A DNA stretch of 64,000 nucleotides from Halichoerus grypus (Eukaryota; Chordata; Mammalia; Carnivora; Phocidae): assembly GCF_964656455.1 (NCBI RefSeq), contig NC_135720.1, positions 53,904,598 to 53,968,597 of the forward strand. Reading direction: 5' to 3'. The translations under genes were made by a program, and so were the position numbers. Position 1 is the first letter of the stretch. Every line of letters begins with the position of its first letter. Shown one piece after another: positions 1 to 12,115 of the stretch. Below the pieces are notes generated by a model. It did not search any database. It saw only the letters and a program-made list of their open reading frames with translations, and was not told where the DNA came from.

Positions 1-147
1 AAACTTTCCAATGTCATCCTACCTTAAAATGTATGAAAAAATGATGTGGACTTAAACTCTATTTTTAATGATATAAGGACTTTCTACTTTATCCTTTCTA
101 CCACTCCCAAATCCTGATTATTATTCCTAAAAATGTTTGAATTATAG

Positions 148-172
148 TTTGTTTGTTTGTTTGTTTGTTTTT
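148..172. repeat. (TTTG)n microsatellite
   Basis: About six GTTT units followed by a T-run. Confidence 0.9.
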
Positions 173-420
173 TCCAAGGCAGCCTCTTAAAGGAAATACT
201 ACCGGGGCTAATCCTGGAGAGCACTGGCTTTCTTACCTCACATTATTTTATTCCCTTTCTCCATTTCAGGGCCTGTCTATAGACCCCTAGGCTGCAGGGA
301 TGCTAGACTGTCCTTCCCAAGTCTTTTCTGATAAAAATACTTTCATAAAAACCAACTTACTCTAACAAAACCAACCTTTAACAAGATTTTAGGACTTTTC
401 CAGTAGGAGGGTATTTTTAA

Positions 421-463
421 AGAGAATGAGAGAGAGAGACAGAGAGACAGAGACAGAGAGAGC
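421..463. repeat. (GA)n-rich microsatellite
   Basis: Imperfect AGAGAG/ACAG tract. Confidence 0.85.
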
Positions 464-654
464 ATATAATGGCTAGCACCAAGAATGAATCACTAATGAT
501 GGCATTCATCATCTGTGGGGTAAAGAGCATTTGACATACTTCCAATCACACTTTGTGGTTGTTTGGATGCCTGGTTGCTCTGCTCTGCTGGAGGCTGGCC
601 CCAGATATTTCTGCCTGCTGGAAAATTAAAATAGAAAGCATTTCATGTAGGCAC

Positions 655-795
655 ACTAATGCATACTGTTCAAGACTGACAAAATACTGATAACAGTTGA
701 AGCTGGATGATTGGCACATGGAGATTCATATACTATTGTCTCTACTTTTGTGGATGCTTGGAAATTTTCATAATAGAAAGTTTAAAAATGCTGTT
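655..795 (+). repeat. Old L1 3'-end fragment, plus
   Basis: GATAACAGTTGAAGCTGGATG ... TATACTATTGTCTCTACTTT ... TTTTCATAATAGAAAGTTTAAAAA resembles the 3' end of ancient L1M-type LINEs. Recognised by eye; subfamily not assignable. Confidence 0.55.
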
Positions 796-3700
796 TAATC
801 AAAAACTGGTTTGGTGATTATGTTGGGCTTTTGACTTTGTGCAGATTGGAAGAGTGAGTAAAAAGATTTGAAAAAAGAGCGAAATATATAATTTCATTTA
901 GTCAGTTCATAACTGACAAATTCACTTTGAACATGAGGAATTAAGTCATTGCACAAAAATATGCCACAAATCCAGTTCCTTTCTCTTTAGTAAAATAATA
1001 TTTTTATAATCCAGGAAGTAAAGCACCATTATGCAAAAAGAGAGGGATCTATGTACACAGTACAGGCCCTCCAAAAAAATTTACCAAACTTTTCTTGTAT
1101 GAAAAATAACCACAGGTCCAGGCTGGTTCCAACTCTTGCCACAGTCATTCATGAAACCTGTACTAGCAGAAATGCAGGGTCTTCTGAAATAATCATACAT
1201 ACTTTAGAGACTCAGGAAGTTAAGGTTAATTATTGTTTCATAATCTGAGAACTTGTCATTGGATGATATAAAATTATGGTCATCAGAAACTAGTTTAATA
1301 GTGACAGTGTGGATTATCTCAGGGATATCTTGCATTGTAAATATACAAAGTAAAACTTGACCATCCAGAAATCTTGGGGAGGGAGTCATTTTTTTGTTAT
1401 TTTGGTGATACCGATATCCTTCAGGTAAAAAAACTTTAACCATTATGTACAGGAATTTCTTGGGAAAGTTGTGAAGCTCTCCAACATGTTACAGTTGATC
1501 ATGTGTGTCAGTGTGTCAGATGTCATCCCTACACAATTACTGCATTTCTCAATGTCAAGGAGGCTGTGGTTGGGCTATCATGTCCTACACGAACTGATAT
1601 CACATTTATGCCTTCATAAAGCTCTTCTGTCTGTTCAGGTATCAGCTCCCTCTTCTATCCACTCCAGGATGCAGGTTTCCAGTGTCTTTCCCTCTGGGCT
1701 CTGCCTTTTCATTTGTTGTTTCTAGCCTTTTATGAACTAGAAAAAAGATCCCTGGCCCTTTTAGAATTGTGTAGAAATTAGGAGTAAGTAGAATCTCAAT
1801 GACTCTGAATGAGGGGTTTGCCTAATAAGCCAAGTACTGGGATTGAGCACTGGACTTCTAGAAAACCCTTGCTGGTGGATCAGAGGCTAGTATACTGAAC
1901 GGATAGGGTCTTCCCATCAAAATAACTTATATGGTTTGGGTAAGTATAACATTTCTGTGTCATATTTTAGGCTCTATGTTGCTTTTTCTCATTTATTAAC
2001 ATTTTAGTGTTTTCCACACCAGACTTTGCCACACAATAGACAATGCCCAGACTCAAAGATGTCAACTTATTGAAGGGAGTTAACGTCCATGGATCCAAAT
2101 TACACCAAATGAATTATTATTTTTACATCTAAGGGTGTGTATGTATGTGTGTGTGTGTTTTAATTGCCCAAGAGGTGATTAGGCAGCGCATAGGTGGTGA
2201 GAGGCAGGGCAGCACGGTATTAGACCACCTCAGTGGTAAAGTGGGGACAAGCCCACCGTTGTTGGGTGCCATGGGAGTTGGTATTTGTAAAGCATTTGGT
2301 GAACATGAACTCTTATTTTTAGGCAGGGAGAAGAATGAGCCAAGACTGAAGACAGTTTCTGAATCAGAACAAGAGTACATTTGCCCCCTTCTTCCTCCTC
2401 AGGGAAGGGGAAAAAAGAGAAAAGAGGATAGTGAAAATGGAGATGAAGGCAAGAAGCCATGGAGGCACTTTGTGACTCTTTGTGTCTAATGACCATCGCC
2501 TGAACAGAAGCGTAATGGAAATGTTGACTCACGCATCCACCAACATCTGGCAAACAACCTGTAGAAACGACAAAGGGAGAGTGAGAGGATGGTGAAAATA
2601 GTCACCGGAACAGAACCAAGGAAGCAAATACCCCAAAGGACCTGTGTAGCAGGGAGAGCTCATTGCTCCTTCTGGGATCTTTTCCTGGTGTCTGGAGGGA
2701 AGTCCGAGAGAAATAGAGTCAGACATGAAAGTAACCAAGGTCAGGCCAGGGACAAGGGCTGGGAAGCAGCGAGCTTGGCAGACTTTTTCTTTAATTTTAT
2801 GATCTCATGAAATGCAAACTCATGTGCAAGGAAGTGCAGTCTTGAGTTGTTAATTAAACACCGATTCAGTAAATGAAAGGACAAAGCCTGAAGATGTGGC
2901 ATAATTAATTTCGTGGTGCACTTTTCCCCCCATCTGGGACTTGAGTCATTTCCAAAGACAGACGGCAAAACCCTTGAACTGCGGCTGGAAATGAAGATGA
3001 TTAGCTTAGGTGCTGACACTTTTTTATTCATCAAGACGTGGGACACTGGACATAAGGTGGAACTTCCAAAGCTTTCAATGAAAGCTGAATGGTAGTCAAG
3101 GAAGATTAAGAAATAAGAAGACCCCTGCCTTCTAAACAGGAATGGAGGCCCTCTCCCTGGTTCTCAGTTTCCAGGCTATCATAACATGAAAAAAAAAGAT
3201 GGTTGGTGGTTTTCGTTGTAAACATTCAGCTCCAAACAAATACCTCAATTCATTAAGCAGTCAGATGAGGAGGATGATCCATTTTGACTCATGCTGCCTC
3301 AGTGGCGGAAGTCCCACTGCAAACAGCAGAGGAATTAGATGAGACTAAACTAACTCAGGTGTCTGTGGAAATGGGTGGGAAGAGGCGGTGACTCATGGCC
3401 AGGATGAAGATAAGCTGCTTCTTTTCCTTATAAACACCAAGTCCACAGTCCATTTTCTGCAGTCATTATAAAAGGGGAAATTTATTTTAGTAAATAGAAA
3501 GTAAAAGGCGCCAGAGCTCCACAGGTGAGACTGTCAGTAGGGCTCGAGGTGATGAGCCGAGGCATGATGAGCATTCGCCACCCCACCCAGTCGGCTCTGA
3601 TGCCCAGACCCCTGCCCCCACTGATTAGGGAGATATGAATAGCAAACAGAGAAATGGTATCAAATGAGGAGGACATTTGGCCCTTATTACATTATTTAAA

Positions 3701-4889
3701 GTTGTTACAATTATTGAGGTTTTATTTTTTTTTCCCCACAGAAAAAGGGGACAAAAGTTGTCTATTTTCCTTAGTGCTTTCTTAGTCCTGCAGTATATGG
3801 TTTCCAGGTCTGAGACTTGTAGGAGATTTTCTGTAACCCATCACTGACAAACATTGAAAAACATTTTGGGGTGGAGATTTTTGATGCCAAAATTTCTAGG
3901 TTGGACCTGATTCACGGTGGGGGGCTTGGGTTTCCTGAAGAGTACCTGTCCTGGCTGTTTGCTGGGAGGTCTGTGTCATTCACCTTCTCTCCAGCAGAAA
4001 GAGGGAACCTCTCGTCTCCCTACTCCCACCCCCAAAACCTGTCTCAGCAGCCTGGACTTAGGGAAACCCTGAGCCTGACTTGTTGAGTTTGCCCTCAGTT
4101 ATCGATCAGTTTTGGGGGAATAGCTGTCATGGCCCTAGCATCACCCCTACTGAAAACCAAAGAGGACTGAGACTATAGAAGGGTCAGAAAAAGAGGATTA
4201 GACTCAGAGTTAGAAAACCAAGAGTATAGTTGCAGCTTTGCACCTGATGCCTGATGTGTCCATGGAAGGGTCACTCTTCTCCGTGGGCTGTGAGATCAGG
4301 GAGTTGGGGACAATGGCCACAGTTCCTCCTCCTTCTGAGATTCTACTAGTCTATGAAGAGCTATCATCGGTGGTAGCCGAGGTCTGACAAGCTGCCATAC
4401 CCTCTGGGAATGTGCTAGAAAGTACTTCGAACCAAGAAGACATGACTCTCCATATGACAACAGCCAGGGCTATCAGTCCTCTTTGTGACCACATGTGTTC
4501 AGGAGACAGAGGACACCCGAGTGTGACAGAGCCCGCAGAAGTTTTAGGGGAGGAACTGCTCATGGCACTTCCAGCCTGCTCTCCCATGTTCCCCAAATGT
4601 CCTCCTTCCCACATCTTTCGAGCAACCACGTTGAAACTGTGACCTATAACTCCAAGTCCAATGTACTGGTAGGTTATGGAAATCCTATTCTTCAGTCCTG
4701 TTCTACATGTCAGAAGCATCAGATTGGAACTGATTTGAAGGGGACAGAGCTGTAGAACTTCCAGTAGAGCTATGTCCAGACTGCGTGCAGAGAATTTGCT
4801 CCATTTTCAGACCTCTATGGAAAAAGTTCTCTATTTGTCCCTTATTTAATGACTACCAGCCCTCACTGTTGAGATTAGGCACATTTTAA

Positions 4890-5370
4890 ATATTATTTTT
4901 TATTAAAAATTTTGATAATATGTGTACCTGGTGCAAAATTCACAAGAGACAAGGAGATATTCCAGTAAGTCTTCCTCCTACCCCATTCCTTAGTCTCCCT
5001 TGTCTTCCCTAGAAGCTTCTACTTTTTCCAAATTCTTGTGTGTATGTTCTAAGATATTCAATGCACATGTAAGACTTTGCATACATTTTGCTATTTTTTC
5101 TTTTCATTAATGGTAGTATGGTACACACTGTTACACATTTGCTTTTTTTCCCTTAAAGCTATAGGTTAGGGGTCTTCCACTCTAGTACAGGTAGACCCAC
5201 CTCATTCTTTTTAATAGCTGCATTGTATTCCACTGTATAGATTATCATAAATTGCTTAATCTGTCTTCTATTAATGGATAGTTAGACATTTGCAAAATGT
5301 TGTTATAACAAACAATGCTGCAGTGAATATTCTTGTACACACATTGTCTCATTGGGCATTATCACGTATC
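4890..5370 (-). repeat. Old L1 3' region, minus
   Basis: Phrases such as TGCATTGTATTCCACTGTAT and AACAATGCTGCAGTGAATAT are typical of the reverse complement of ancient L1 3' regions. Diverged and non-coding. Confidence 0.6.
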
Positions 5371-5429
5371 GCCTTGTGCTACTAGTTTTATTTGCACGTG
5401 TAGATGTCTACCTTTTCAATTAGATTGTA

Positions 5430-5545
5430 AATTCCGAGGGAATAGGAGCAGACATTGTGCTGTCCTGTAACTGCAAAAACACAAAGCGAAGCATCATGCA
5501 CGTGGTTCAGGTTTCATAAATACTGGGTGAACGAATTAAAGCTCC
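5430..5545 (+). repeat. L2/MIR-like 3' end, plus
   Basis: TAGATTGTAAATTCCGAGGG ... CATAAATACTGGGTGAACGAA resembles the shared L2/MIR 3' end. Diverged, approximate limits. Confidence 0.45.
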
Positions 5546-5645
5546 TTAGTTGTGCCAATGATACTTCAGGAGATGAGTAAATGGTAATTCAAAGGTTAAA
5601 TGACTTGCTTAAAATCACAGAGACCAGGCATAGGAAACATTGATA

Positions 5646-5681
5646 AAATAAAATAAAATAAAATAAAATAAAATAAAATAG
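5646..5681. repeat. (AAAAT)n microsatellite
   Basis: About seven near-perfect pentamer units; not clearly part of a SINE. Confidence 0.9.
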
Positions 5682-6368
5682 ATGAAAATAATACTTTAGA
5701 TATTTAGAATATATTCCAAAAGTAAATATTTTTCCAAGTTTATATGCACCTTTGGAAGAGATAACTCCATTGGCTAACTCTGCAAGGTGAGTAAATAACT
5801 CCTCTGGAAACATCGGCCATCTTAGGAGGCAGGCACCTCCAACTACTGCAATTCCACTTGATAAGTGTTGACTCCAGTTCACCAAACGGTGTCCCAGTGA
5901 CCTGGAAAATTCAAGCATCACCCAAGGTGCCTGACTGGTCAATAGGGAGACATTTCCTCACAAGAGGAAATCTAGTTCAGCCCAGAGGAAGATTAAAAAA
6001 AAAAAGAAGAAGAAGGAAGAAGAAAAGGAGAAACAATCAGGTGGAAGAAAAATGTTCTCTGACCGTATGACAACTCTGGAATCCATCAGGCCAAAGAGGG
6101 ACTGAGGAGATGATTTGGGGCTGCATTGGCTGTCATCAGTGATACATGAAGAGAATGCCCCTTTGTTAGCAAACAAGGCGGGCATGTTTATCATGATGTT
6201 TCATGAACACTCATTATAACCTGGTAGTACGAAATGTGTGGTCTGATTGGTTGATCTCAAAACAATTATGTCAACATCTCATAACTTAAAGATTATACAG
6301 CTTTGTAGTTTCACAACTTACTACCCCCTAAAAACAAAAAGTTTTCCATGCAGGTGAGTGTTGTATTC

Positions 6369-6549
6369 TTTTTTTTTTTTTTAAGATTTACTGATTTCAG
6401 AGGTGGGGGAGGGGCAGAGGGAGAAGGAGAAGCAGACTCCCCGTTGAGCACGGCACCCCAAGGGGGCTTGATCTCCCAACCCAGAGATCATGACCTGAGC
6501 CAAAACCAAGGGTCGGACGCTTAACCGACAGAGCCACCCAGGCGTCCCC
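6369..6549 (-). repeat. CAN-SINE (tRNA-Lys-derived), minus
   Basis: Read on the minus strand it begins GGGGACGCCTGGGTGGCTC, includes GGTCATGATCTC, and ends in AAATC and a poly-A tail (poly-T at 6369-6381). Divergent copy; no clear target-site duplication was found. Confidence 0.9.
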
Positions 6550-7319
6550 GGAAACTTTTCCAGGATTTCTAAGACCCCCTAACTACCTAGAGTGACTCGA
6601 GTGTTGACATGAGTGCTTCAAGGCAGGAAGTGTCTTTTGCCATCAAAATGGGAAGAGTGTTGGAGTGCTTATTTTCTTTGCCCTTTCTCTCTTTTCTCCT
6701 TAGTGACCTGAAAGACCGAACTCATTGGGTCTAGGAAGAATACCCAGATTCACCCTCATTCCTACCCCCAACCAATAAAAGCCTTGTCATTGGGTTTATG
6801 GGTTGGAAGACAACAACCAAATGACACGGCACCAGGGACAGGAAGGATGGATGCCACACGGCACTGAAATGCAAGAATCATTTGAGGAGCATTAATTATC
6901 CAAGGTGGCAGATGGTGAAGGGATGGAGGTTGACACTCCTAAGCTTGAGTAAAGTGTCCTGGAATCTGAGTGGTTATAAATGGTCTGCATTTCAAGTTCC
7001 TGCCTCACCCCAAAGTGCTGGCAGCTTGCTCATAACAAGGCCCACCTGGGCACCTGGAGCCCTGGCCCACAGGGCAGAGAGCCACGTGCCGAGTCATCAA
7101 TAAATACTTCCCAAAGCTCTGGGCTCGGAGCTGCAGGGCAACACCACCCTGTTTTCCTTGGGCACCCTGACCCAAACACCGTGCTAGGCAGAGTGGCTAG
7201 AAGGGAGCGCCACCAGCTGAGGTTTCAACAAGACCTTTAATGTCAATACAGCTTTATTAAAATAAGCAACATGCTTTTACATTCTTTGATCTGTAGAAAT
7301 GGACGTAGAGGGCATCGGG

Positions 7320-7430
7320 CTTAACTACTGCATTTTACAAACCTGAAAACAGACCTAGAGAGGTCACACCTCTTGCTAAAGTCACCCAGCTGGCCAAACC
7401 AGGAATAAGCCTAAATCCCTGGATGACCTG
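7320..7430 (-). repeat. MIR fragment, minus
   Basis: CATTTTACAAACCTGAAAAC ... AGAGGTCACACCTCTTGCTA ... GTCACCCAGCTGGCCAAACC matches the reverse complement of the MIR core. Confidence 0.6.
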
Positions 7431-7652
7431 TCCCCCATCTACCCGCCCCTGGCAGAGTGTTCTTTCCATTTCATGACGCTAATAACTCCCCTCCCCCTGC
7501 ATTGTTGCTATTGTTCTGGGAGTAAACTCTTCTGAAATAAAATAATGTTCTGACATCATTTTATGAATTCTTATAAGGTGCTTGGGTAGTTGAAGATAAA
7601 ACCCAGGACATCTCAGCATAGACTGTTCTTTTGTTTTTGTTTTTTAAAGATT

Positions 7653-7838
7653 TAAAGCAGTTCCCTTCGGCTCGTGTCCTGATCCCAGTGTCCTGGGATC
7701 GAGCCCCTCATAGGGCTCCCTGTTCAGCAGGGAGTCTGTTTCTCCCTCTCCCTCTGCCTGCCACTCGGCCTACCTGTGCTCTCTCTATTTCTCTGTCAAA
7801 TAAATAAATAAATAAATAAATAAATAAATCTTTTAAAA
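7653..7838 (+). repeat. CAN-SINE, plus, 5'-truncated, nested in the tail of the next SINE
   Basis: Starts inside the tRNA-like part (TTCCCTTCGGCTC), continues through GGGATCGAGCCCC and ends with an AAATAAATAAA microsatellite and AAATCTTTT. It is flanked by TTTTTAAAGATTT-like repeats, consistent with insertion into the A-rich tail of the copy at 7845-8059. Confidence 0.88.
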
Positions 7839-7844
7839 AAGATT

Positions 7845-8059
7845 TTAAAAAAGATTTATTTATTTATTTTAGAGAGAGAGAGAAAGCAAGCACACAAGCA
7901 GGGGGAGGGTCAGAGGGAGAGGGAGAGAATCTCAAGCAGGCTCAGACTTCCCACTGAGCATGGAGCCTGATGTGGGGCTAGATCTTATGACCCCAAGATC
8001 ATGACCTGAGCCGAAATCAAAAGTTGGCTGCTTAACTGACTGAGCCACCCAGGTGCCCC
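7845..8059 (-). repeat. CAN-SINE, minus
   Basis: Full-length copy read on the minus strand from GGGGCACCTGGGTGGCTCAG at 8059 down to a tail around 7845. The direct repeat CAGCATAG occurs just before 7621 and again at 8060, so it spans this copy and the nested plus copy. Confidence 0.9.
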
Positions 8060-8610
8060 AGCATAGTATGTTATATAATGTTAAGACAAAACAAAACTAA
8101 ACAAAATAAAACAAAAAACAACCGTGACTTAGAGCTCTTTTTGTTTATGATCTTATCGAGAAATACATTTCTGGAGGTGTATATTGAAATGATACTTCAG
8201 TCCTATTTCAAGGATCTAACCACCAACTCCTAAATTATTACTGATTTATAACAAAAATTTAAAAATTTTCCTTGCAGGCATAGCCAGACTTAGCAATGAG
8301 TTTTGCTGATACTCTGTTTTATCATTGCCCCATGGGGGCTAGTGCAAATATAACAAGAGGAACATGGAATTTTCAACTGGACATCCAAACCCAAATATAG
8401 CCAAAATTGTACACTCTTCTTACTTAAATAAACTTTTTGAGCCAAAGGTGAAGTAAATGCAGAAGATACCAAAAATTACCTATAAAATTAAATGCTACAA
8501 AATAAAAACTAGGAATTATTGCTTCTAATTCAATTTGATCCCTCTTAGCAGATAATAATAGAAATAATTTATTTAAAAGAGGTCAGTAACAGCAATCAGA
8601 TTGTACATAG

Positions 8611-8827
8611 TTCGGGGGAGGCTGGGTGGCTCAATCATTAAGCGTCTGCCTTCAGCACAGGTCATGATCCCAGGGTCCTGGGGTCGAGCCCCACATCGGG
8701 CTCCCTGCTCCGTGGGAAGCCTGCTTCTCCCTCTCCCACTCCCCCTGCTTGTGTTCCCTCTCTTGCTATGTCTCTCTCTGTCAAATAAATAAATAAATAA
8801 AATCTTTAAAAAACAAAACAAAACAAA
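8611..8827 (+). repeat. CAN-SINE, plus
   Basis: Body from GGCTGGGTGGCTCAATCATT to AAATAAATAAAATCTTT and a CAAAA-rich tail. Target-site duplication CAGATTGTACATA / CAGATTATACATA lies at 8597-8609 and 8828-8840. Confidence 0.92.
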
Positions 8828-8879
8828 CAGATTATACATATCTCTCTCTGGAAGCAAGTAACTCTTTAAGATAGGGTCT

Positions 8880-8995
8880 TGGTCTTATTCATACCTGAAC
8901 ATCACCCCCAGCTTGGCCTGATATTTGAGATATAGAAGGCAAGCCATAAATGTCCTAAGAATGAATAAATGAGTGAATGTATGAATAAAAATGCG
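8880..8995 (+). repeat. L2/MIR-like 3' end, plus
   Basis: ATCACCCCCAGCTTGGCCTG ... AGGCAAGCCATAAATGTCCT ... GAATGAATAAATGAGTG resembles the L2/MIR 3' end. Confidence 0.4.
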
Positions 8996-9101
8996 GGATT
9001 TATCTTTTACTGTTAGGATGAAAACCCCACAATTTGAGACTAAAAAACCTCCCACAAAACTCAGGATTGGTATGTTGGATCATCCATCTGATGAATGGAT
9101 T

Positions 9102-9165
9102 TAAAAATAAGAGGATCGCTTGCTTCTCGGCCTTTTGGCTAAGATCAAGTGTAAAAATAAGAGGA
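9102..9165 (+). pseudogene. U2 snRNA 5'-end retro-fragment with target-site duplication
   Basis: Bases 9115-9152 match the first 34 nucleotides of U2 snRNA (ATCGCTT, then GCTTCTCGGCCTTTTGGCTA onward to GTGT) with a 4-base GCTT duplication. The fragment is flanked by a perfect 14-bp direct repeat, TAAAAATAAGAGGA, at 9102-9115 and 9152-9165. There is no poly-A tail. This is the structure of a tailless retropseudogene inserted by L1 machinery. It cannot make a functional U2 RNA. Confidence 0.85.
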
Positions 9166-9384
9166 ACAGTAGGGAAGATTTTCTAAGTATTTTTTCTTGG
9201 AGGGAAATGGGTCGAAAATACACGAGACTGTGAATTACATCTACAGAGTCCTCAACAAGCCCCCTAATTCTGTAGCTAGTACATGATAAAGTGGAGTTTC
9301 TAGAACATCTTGAAAACGATATCTCTTATATCTTGTGGACTAAGGCTGCTTATGCTGAGGGGCAGAGAGAAGTGATCAGCCATG

Positions 9385-9635
9385 GTTTAAGAAGGTTCAG
9401 GTCATAGTCGTTAGTTGGGTGGCATTAAGCAAGTTACTTACGAATAGTATGTTTTGGAAGACTCTGTGTGCAGTGAGTGAAAGTGTTTTCCTGCATCGTC
9501 TAGTTTATTTGATCTCTCTGGGTCTCTGCTTTCTTGTAGGTAAAATGGGGACAGTAGAACCTACCTCAGAGGGTATTTGCAAGGATAAAATGAGAAAATG
9601 ACCCTAGCAGGGCATCATAACCTATACAGTATAGA
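9385..9635 (+). repeat. MIR, plus, internally disrupted
   Basis: GGCATTAAGCAAGTTACTTA and, after a gap, GGTAAAATGGGGACAGTAGA, ACCTACCTCAGAGGGTATTT and GATAAAATGAGAAAATG match MIR in order. The spacing suggests an internal insertion. Confidence 0.55.
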
Positions 9636-11064
9636 CCAAATACAAGGCATTATTTTCATAATTATGAATGTATTACAGAAGCACCAAGGTTAGTATTTAG
9701 CATACATTTTTACTTTCTGTTTCTTCTGCTGGAACAATGCCATTTAAAATGAACACTATAGAAAAAAGATAGACATGACTCATGAATCATATGCTCTTTG
9801 GAACCTTAATCTGTTGCTTTCTTCATTTATCTCACGAAGGAAATGAACCAAAGAAGGAAAAAGTCAAGGTAAGAGTGAGAGGAGACAAAAAGTTACTCTA
9901 AGAAGTGACCAGCTAATTTCTAGAAAGCTTCTTATCAGCAAATAGCATGGTCAAATCGTTCGGTGTGTTTTAAAGTGTCTGTGTGATGATCGGAGTATGA
10001 TTCATAATCTTTCTCTGGATTTTCCTCCCCTGAATTTCTACGCTCTCAAGGAGTAAGAAGTACATTGTAAAAACCTGGAAGCTTTGTTCTGGGCAGGAGA
10101 AAATGGGTCTACTGAAAAACAAGCCAACCTCATTCTGGGCCTTGGAGCTCGACAGTGTCATTTACAGAGTGACACAGTCACGCTGTAAATGACCAGAGAC
10201 ATTCCAGAGTTCATGGCTGTTGTGTAACAACAACACTTCAAGGGTGGCTACAGGGCCGGAGGCCAACAGGCGGGGCCCTCTCGGTGGTGCGTGCGGTGGT
10301 GAATGTGCGGGAACCACTCCCCCTGGAATGTGGCCTTGCTCAAAGGCCGGCCTTCCTCCCCATCCCCACCACCAAGCGCTGGGGGCAGGAACTGGACTGA
10401 CTGGAGGGACGACTCTATTTTCAGGGAATGACAAATTGATTGTGCTGATTGGGTGAGAGTTCTTACCGGCCTCCTCCTGCCCCATTTCCAAGCACAACTT
10501 GCAGGGAGGATTTGTTTAGAAGCAAACTTGTAAGAGGAAGTGTCTCGGAGCCATGAGAACCCAAACAACCTGCTACCGAAGATGACTGCAACCCAGGTTC
10601 CATTAGAAAATTGGAGGCAAAGGGCCCTCTCCTCCTCGTGTTCCGACAGCCACCACTTTGCTGGAGAGGACATTCCATTCCACTGAGAGAGAGAGAGAAG
10701 GAGACAAGATGGCGGCTCTAAATTACATGTGCAATAGCCCAGGAGGCTTGTAAACATTTAAGGAGTTGATTGTTATTTTCATTCCTCACTGGTTTGGTGG
10801 TGCCAATAACAACTCCATAAACTGCTGAAGCCCCACTGGAGTGCTGAGGACATGCATTTGTGAACGTGACCCGTAGCGAGTGATGAATATTCATGGCAGA
10901 GTGAATCTGAACTGCTCCCCAAACGGGTTGGCTGGTGCATGAACTCCAGACAGGTCTTGGTATGGAAATCAAGCTTACAGATTTAACCAAAGAAGAGCAC
11001 TCATAATTCAGCAGTGTGATCAAGAAATGTCACTACTCAGGGGCCGAGGGGGAGCCAGGAAAGG

Positions 11065-11235
11065 GGAGTTGTTCCGAGGGCATAGTCTCACCTTTGCGAG
11101 ATGAGAAAGTTCTAGGGATTGGCGGTACCACAAAGTGCATATGTAGTTAATACTGCCCAACTGTGTGCTTAAAAATGGTTAAACTGATCAATTTTATGTT
11201 ATTTTTTTTTTTTTTACCACAATTAAAAAGGAAAA
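11065..11235 (+). repeat. L1 3' end, plus
   Basis: AACTGTGTGCTTAAAAATGG TTAAACTGATCAATTTTATG (two adjacent blocks) and TTTACCACAATTAAAAA are the characteristic end of L1M/L1P-type elements. Confidence 0.7.
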
Positions 11236-12068
11236 GAAAAGAACTGTCACCACAGACACTTCCCTAAAACAACTCAAAGCAAATATAGAGCTGTGCCCTA
11301 ACCTCTCCCCTTATCCTTCCGGTCCATGGGGACAAGTACTAAGGAGACAGGTACAAGCTAGTCTCAGGCTACATGGAGGTCCCTGTGGCCACTCTTCGGG
11401 CTTCCCAAAACCACGGAGTTCTCGAAGTGAATACCCTTTCCTGTGTCTAACGATCTCTTCCTCCATCGCCCCAAGATGATCAGGGGCATTAAAGATAGGC
11501 TTTGCTGCTAAGGCTTGGAGAGCCCGGCCGGGGTGGGTACCTTGTGTAGGCCAGAGAGGAAACCTTAACAATCTCCCCTGTCTCCCCCCTCCCCACCACC
11601 CTCCTGCCTGGCCCCCAACACCTTCTACCCCTACATGCACCATCAAAAGGGACTTTCCCTCTCTAACCACCAGGGTCTCCAGTGGTGAGCAAAGAAGATG
11701 ACAAAAGACGTGATGTGGTTTCTACTCAGTTAGAAGCACAGGAAAAACTTTCAAACACCCCTTAGAAGGGAGAAAAACCCAAGTACGGAAGGAAGTCTGT
11801 GCGCCTCGGGCACAGGCTTTACCCTGCCACTGCCGGTGCGGCCTCTTTGTCCTTCAGAGATAGATGCCTCTCTCGTGCAGCAAACCCCCACGAGCCCCAT
11901 GGGCCTCAGCAGGACCCCCAGAGAGCCGGGGCTGCAGGCCGCTCCCTGCAGATGCCCGTCTCCACTCTACCCCTTTCAAACTCTCGTTTCTCTGATGTGA
12001 ACAAGAGTTGGACCTGAGTTTGAGAGATGCTTCTCTCATTTGTAAGGTACATAGCTAGTTTTAAAAGA

Positions 12069-12115
12069 TGCCTTCCTTCCTTCCTTCCTTCCTTTTCTTT
12101 CTTTCTTTTTTTTTT
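12069..12115. repeat. (TTCC)n / (TTTC)n microsatellite
   Basis: Pyrimidine tract of CTTC units followed by TTTC units and a T-run. Confidence 0.9.

Larger units (their letters stand above)
1..4889. other. Intergenic DNA downstream of PRDM1
   Basis: No gene recognised. Apart from the simple repeats and the L1 end noted separately, it is unique-looking sequence with only short chance open frames. Confidence 0.75.
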
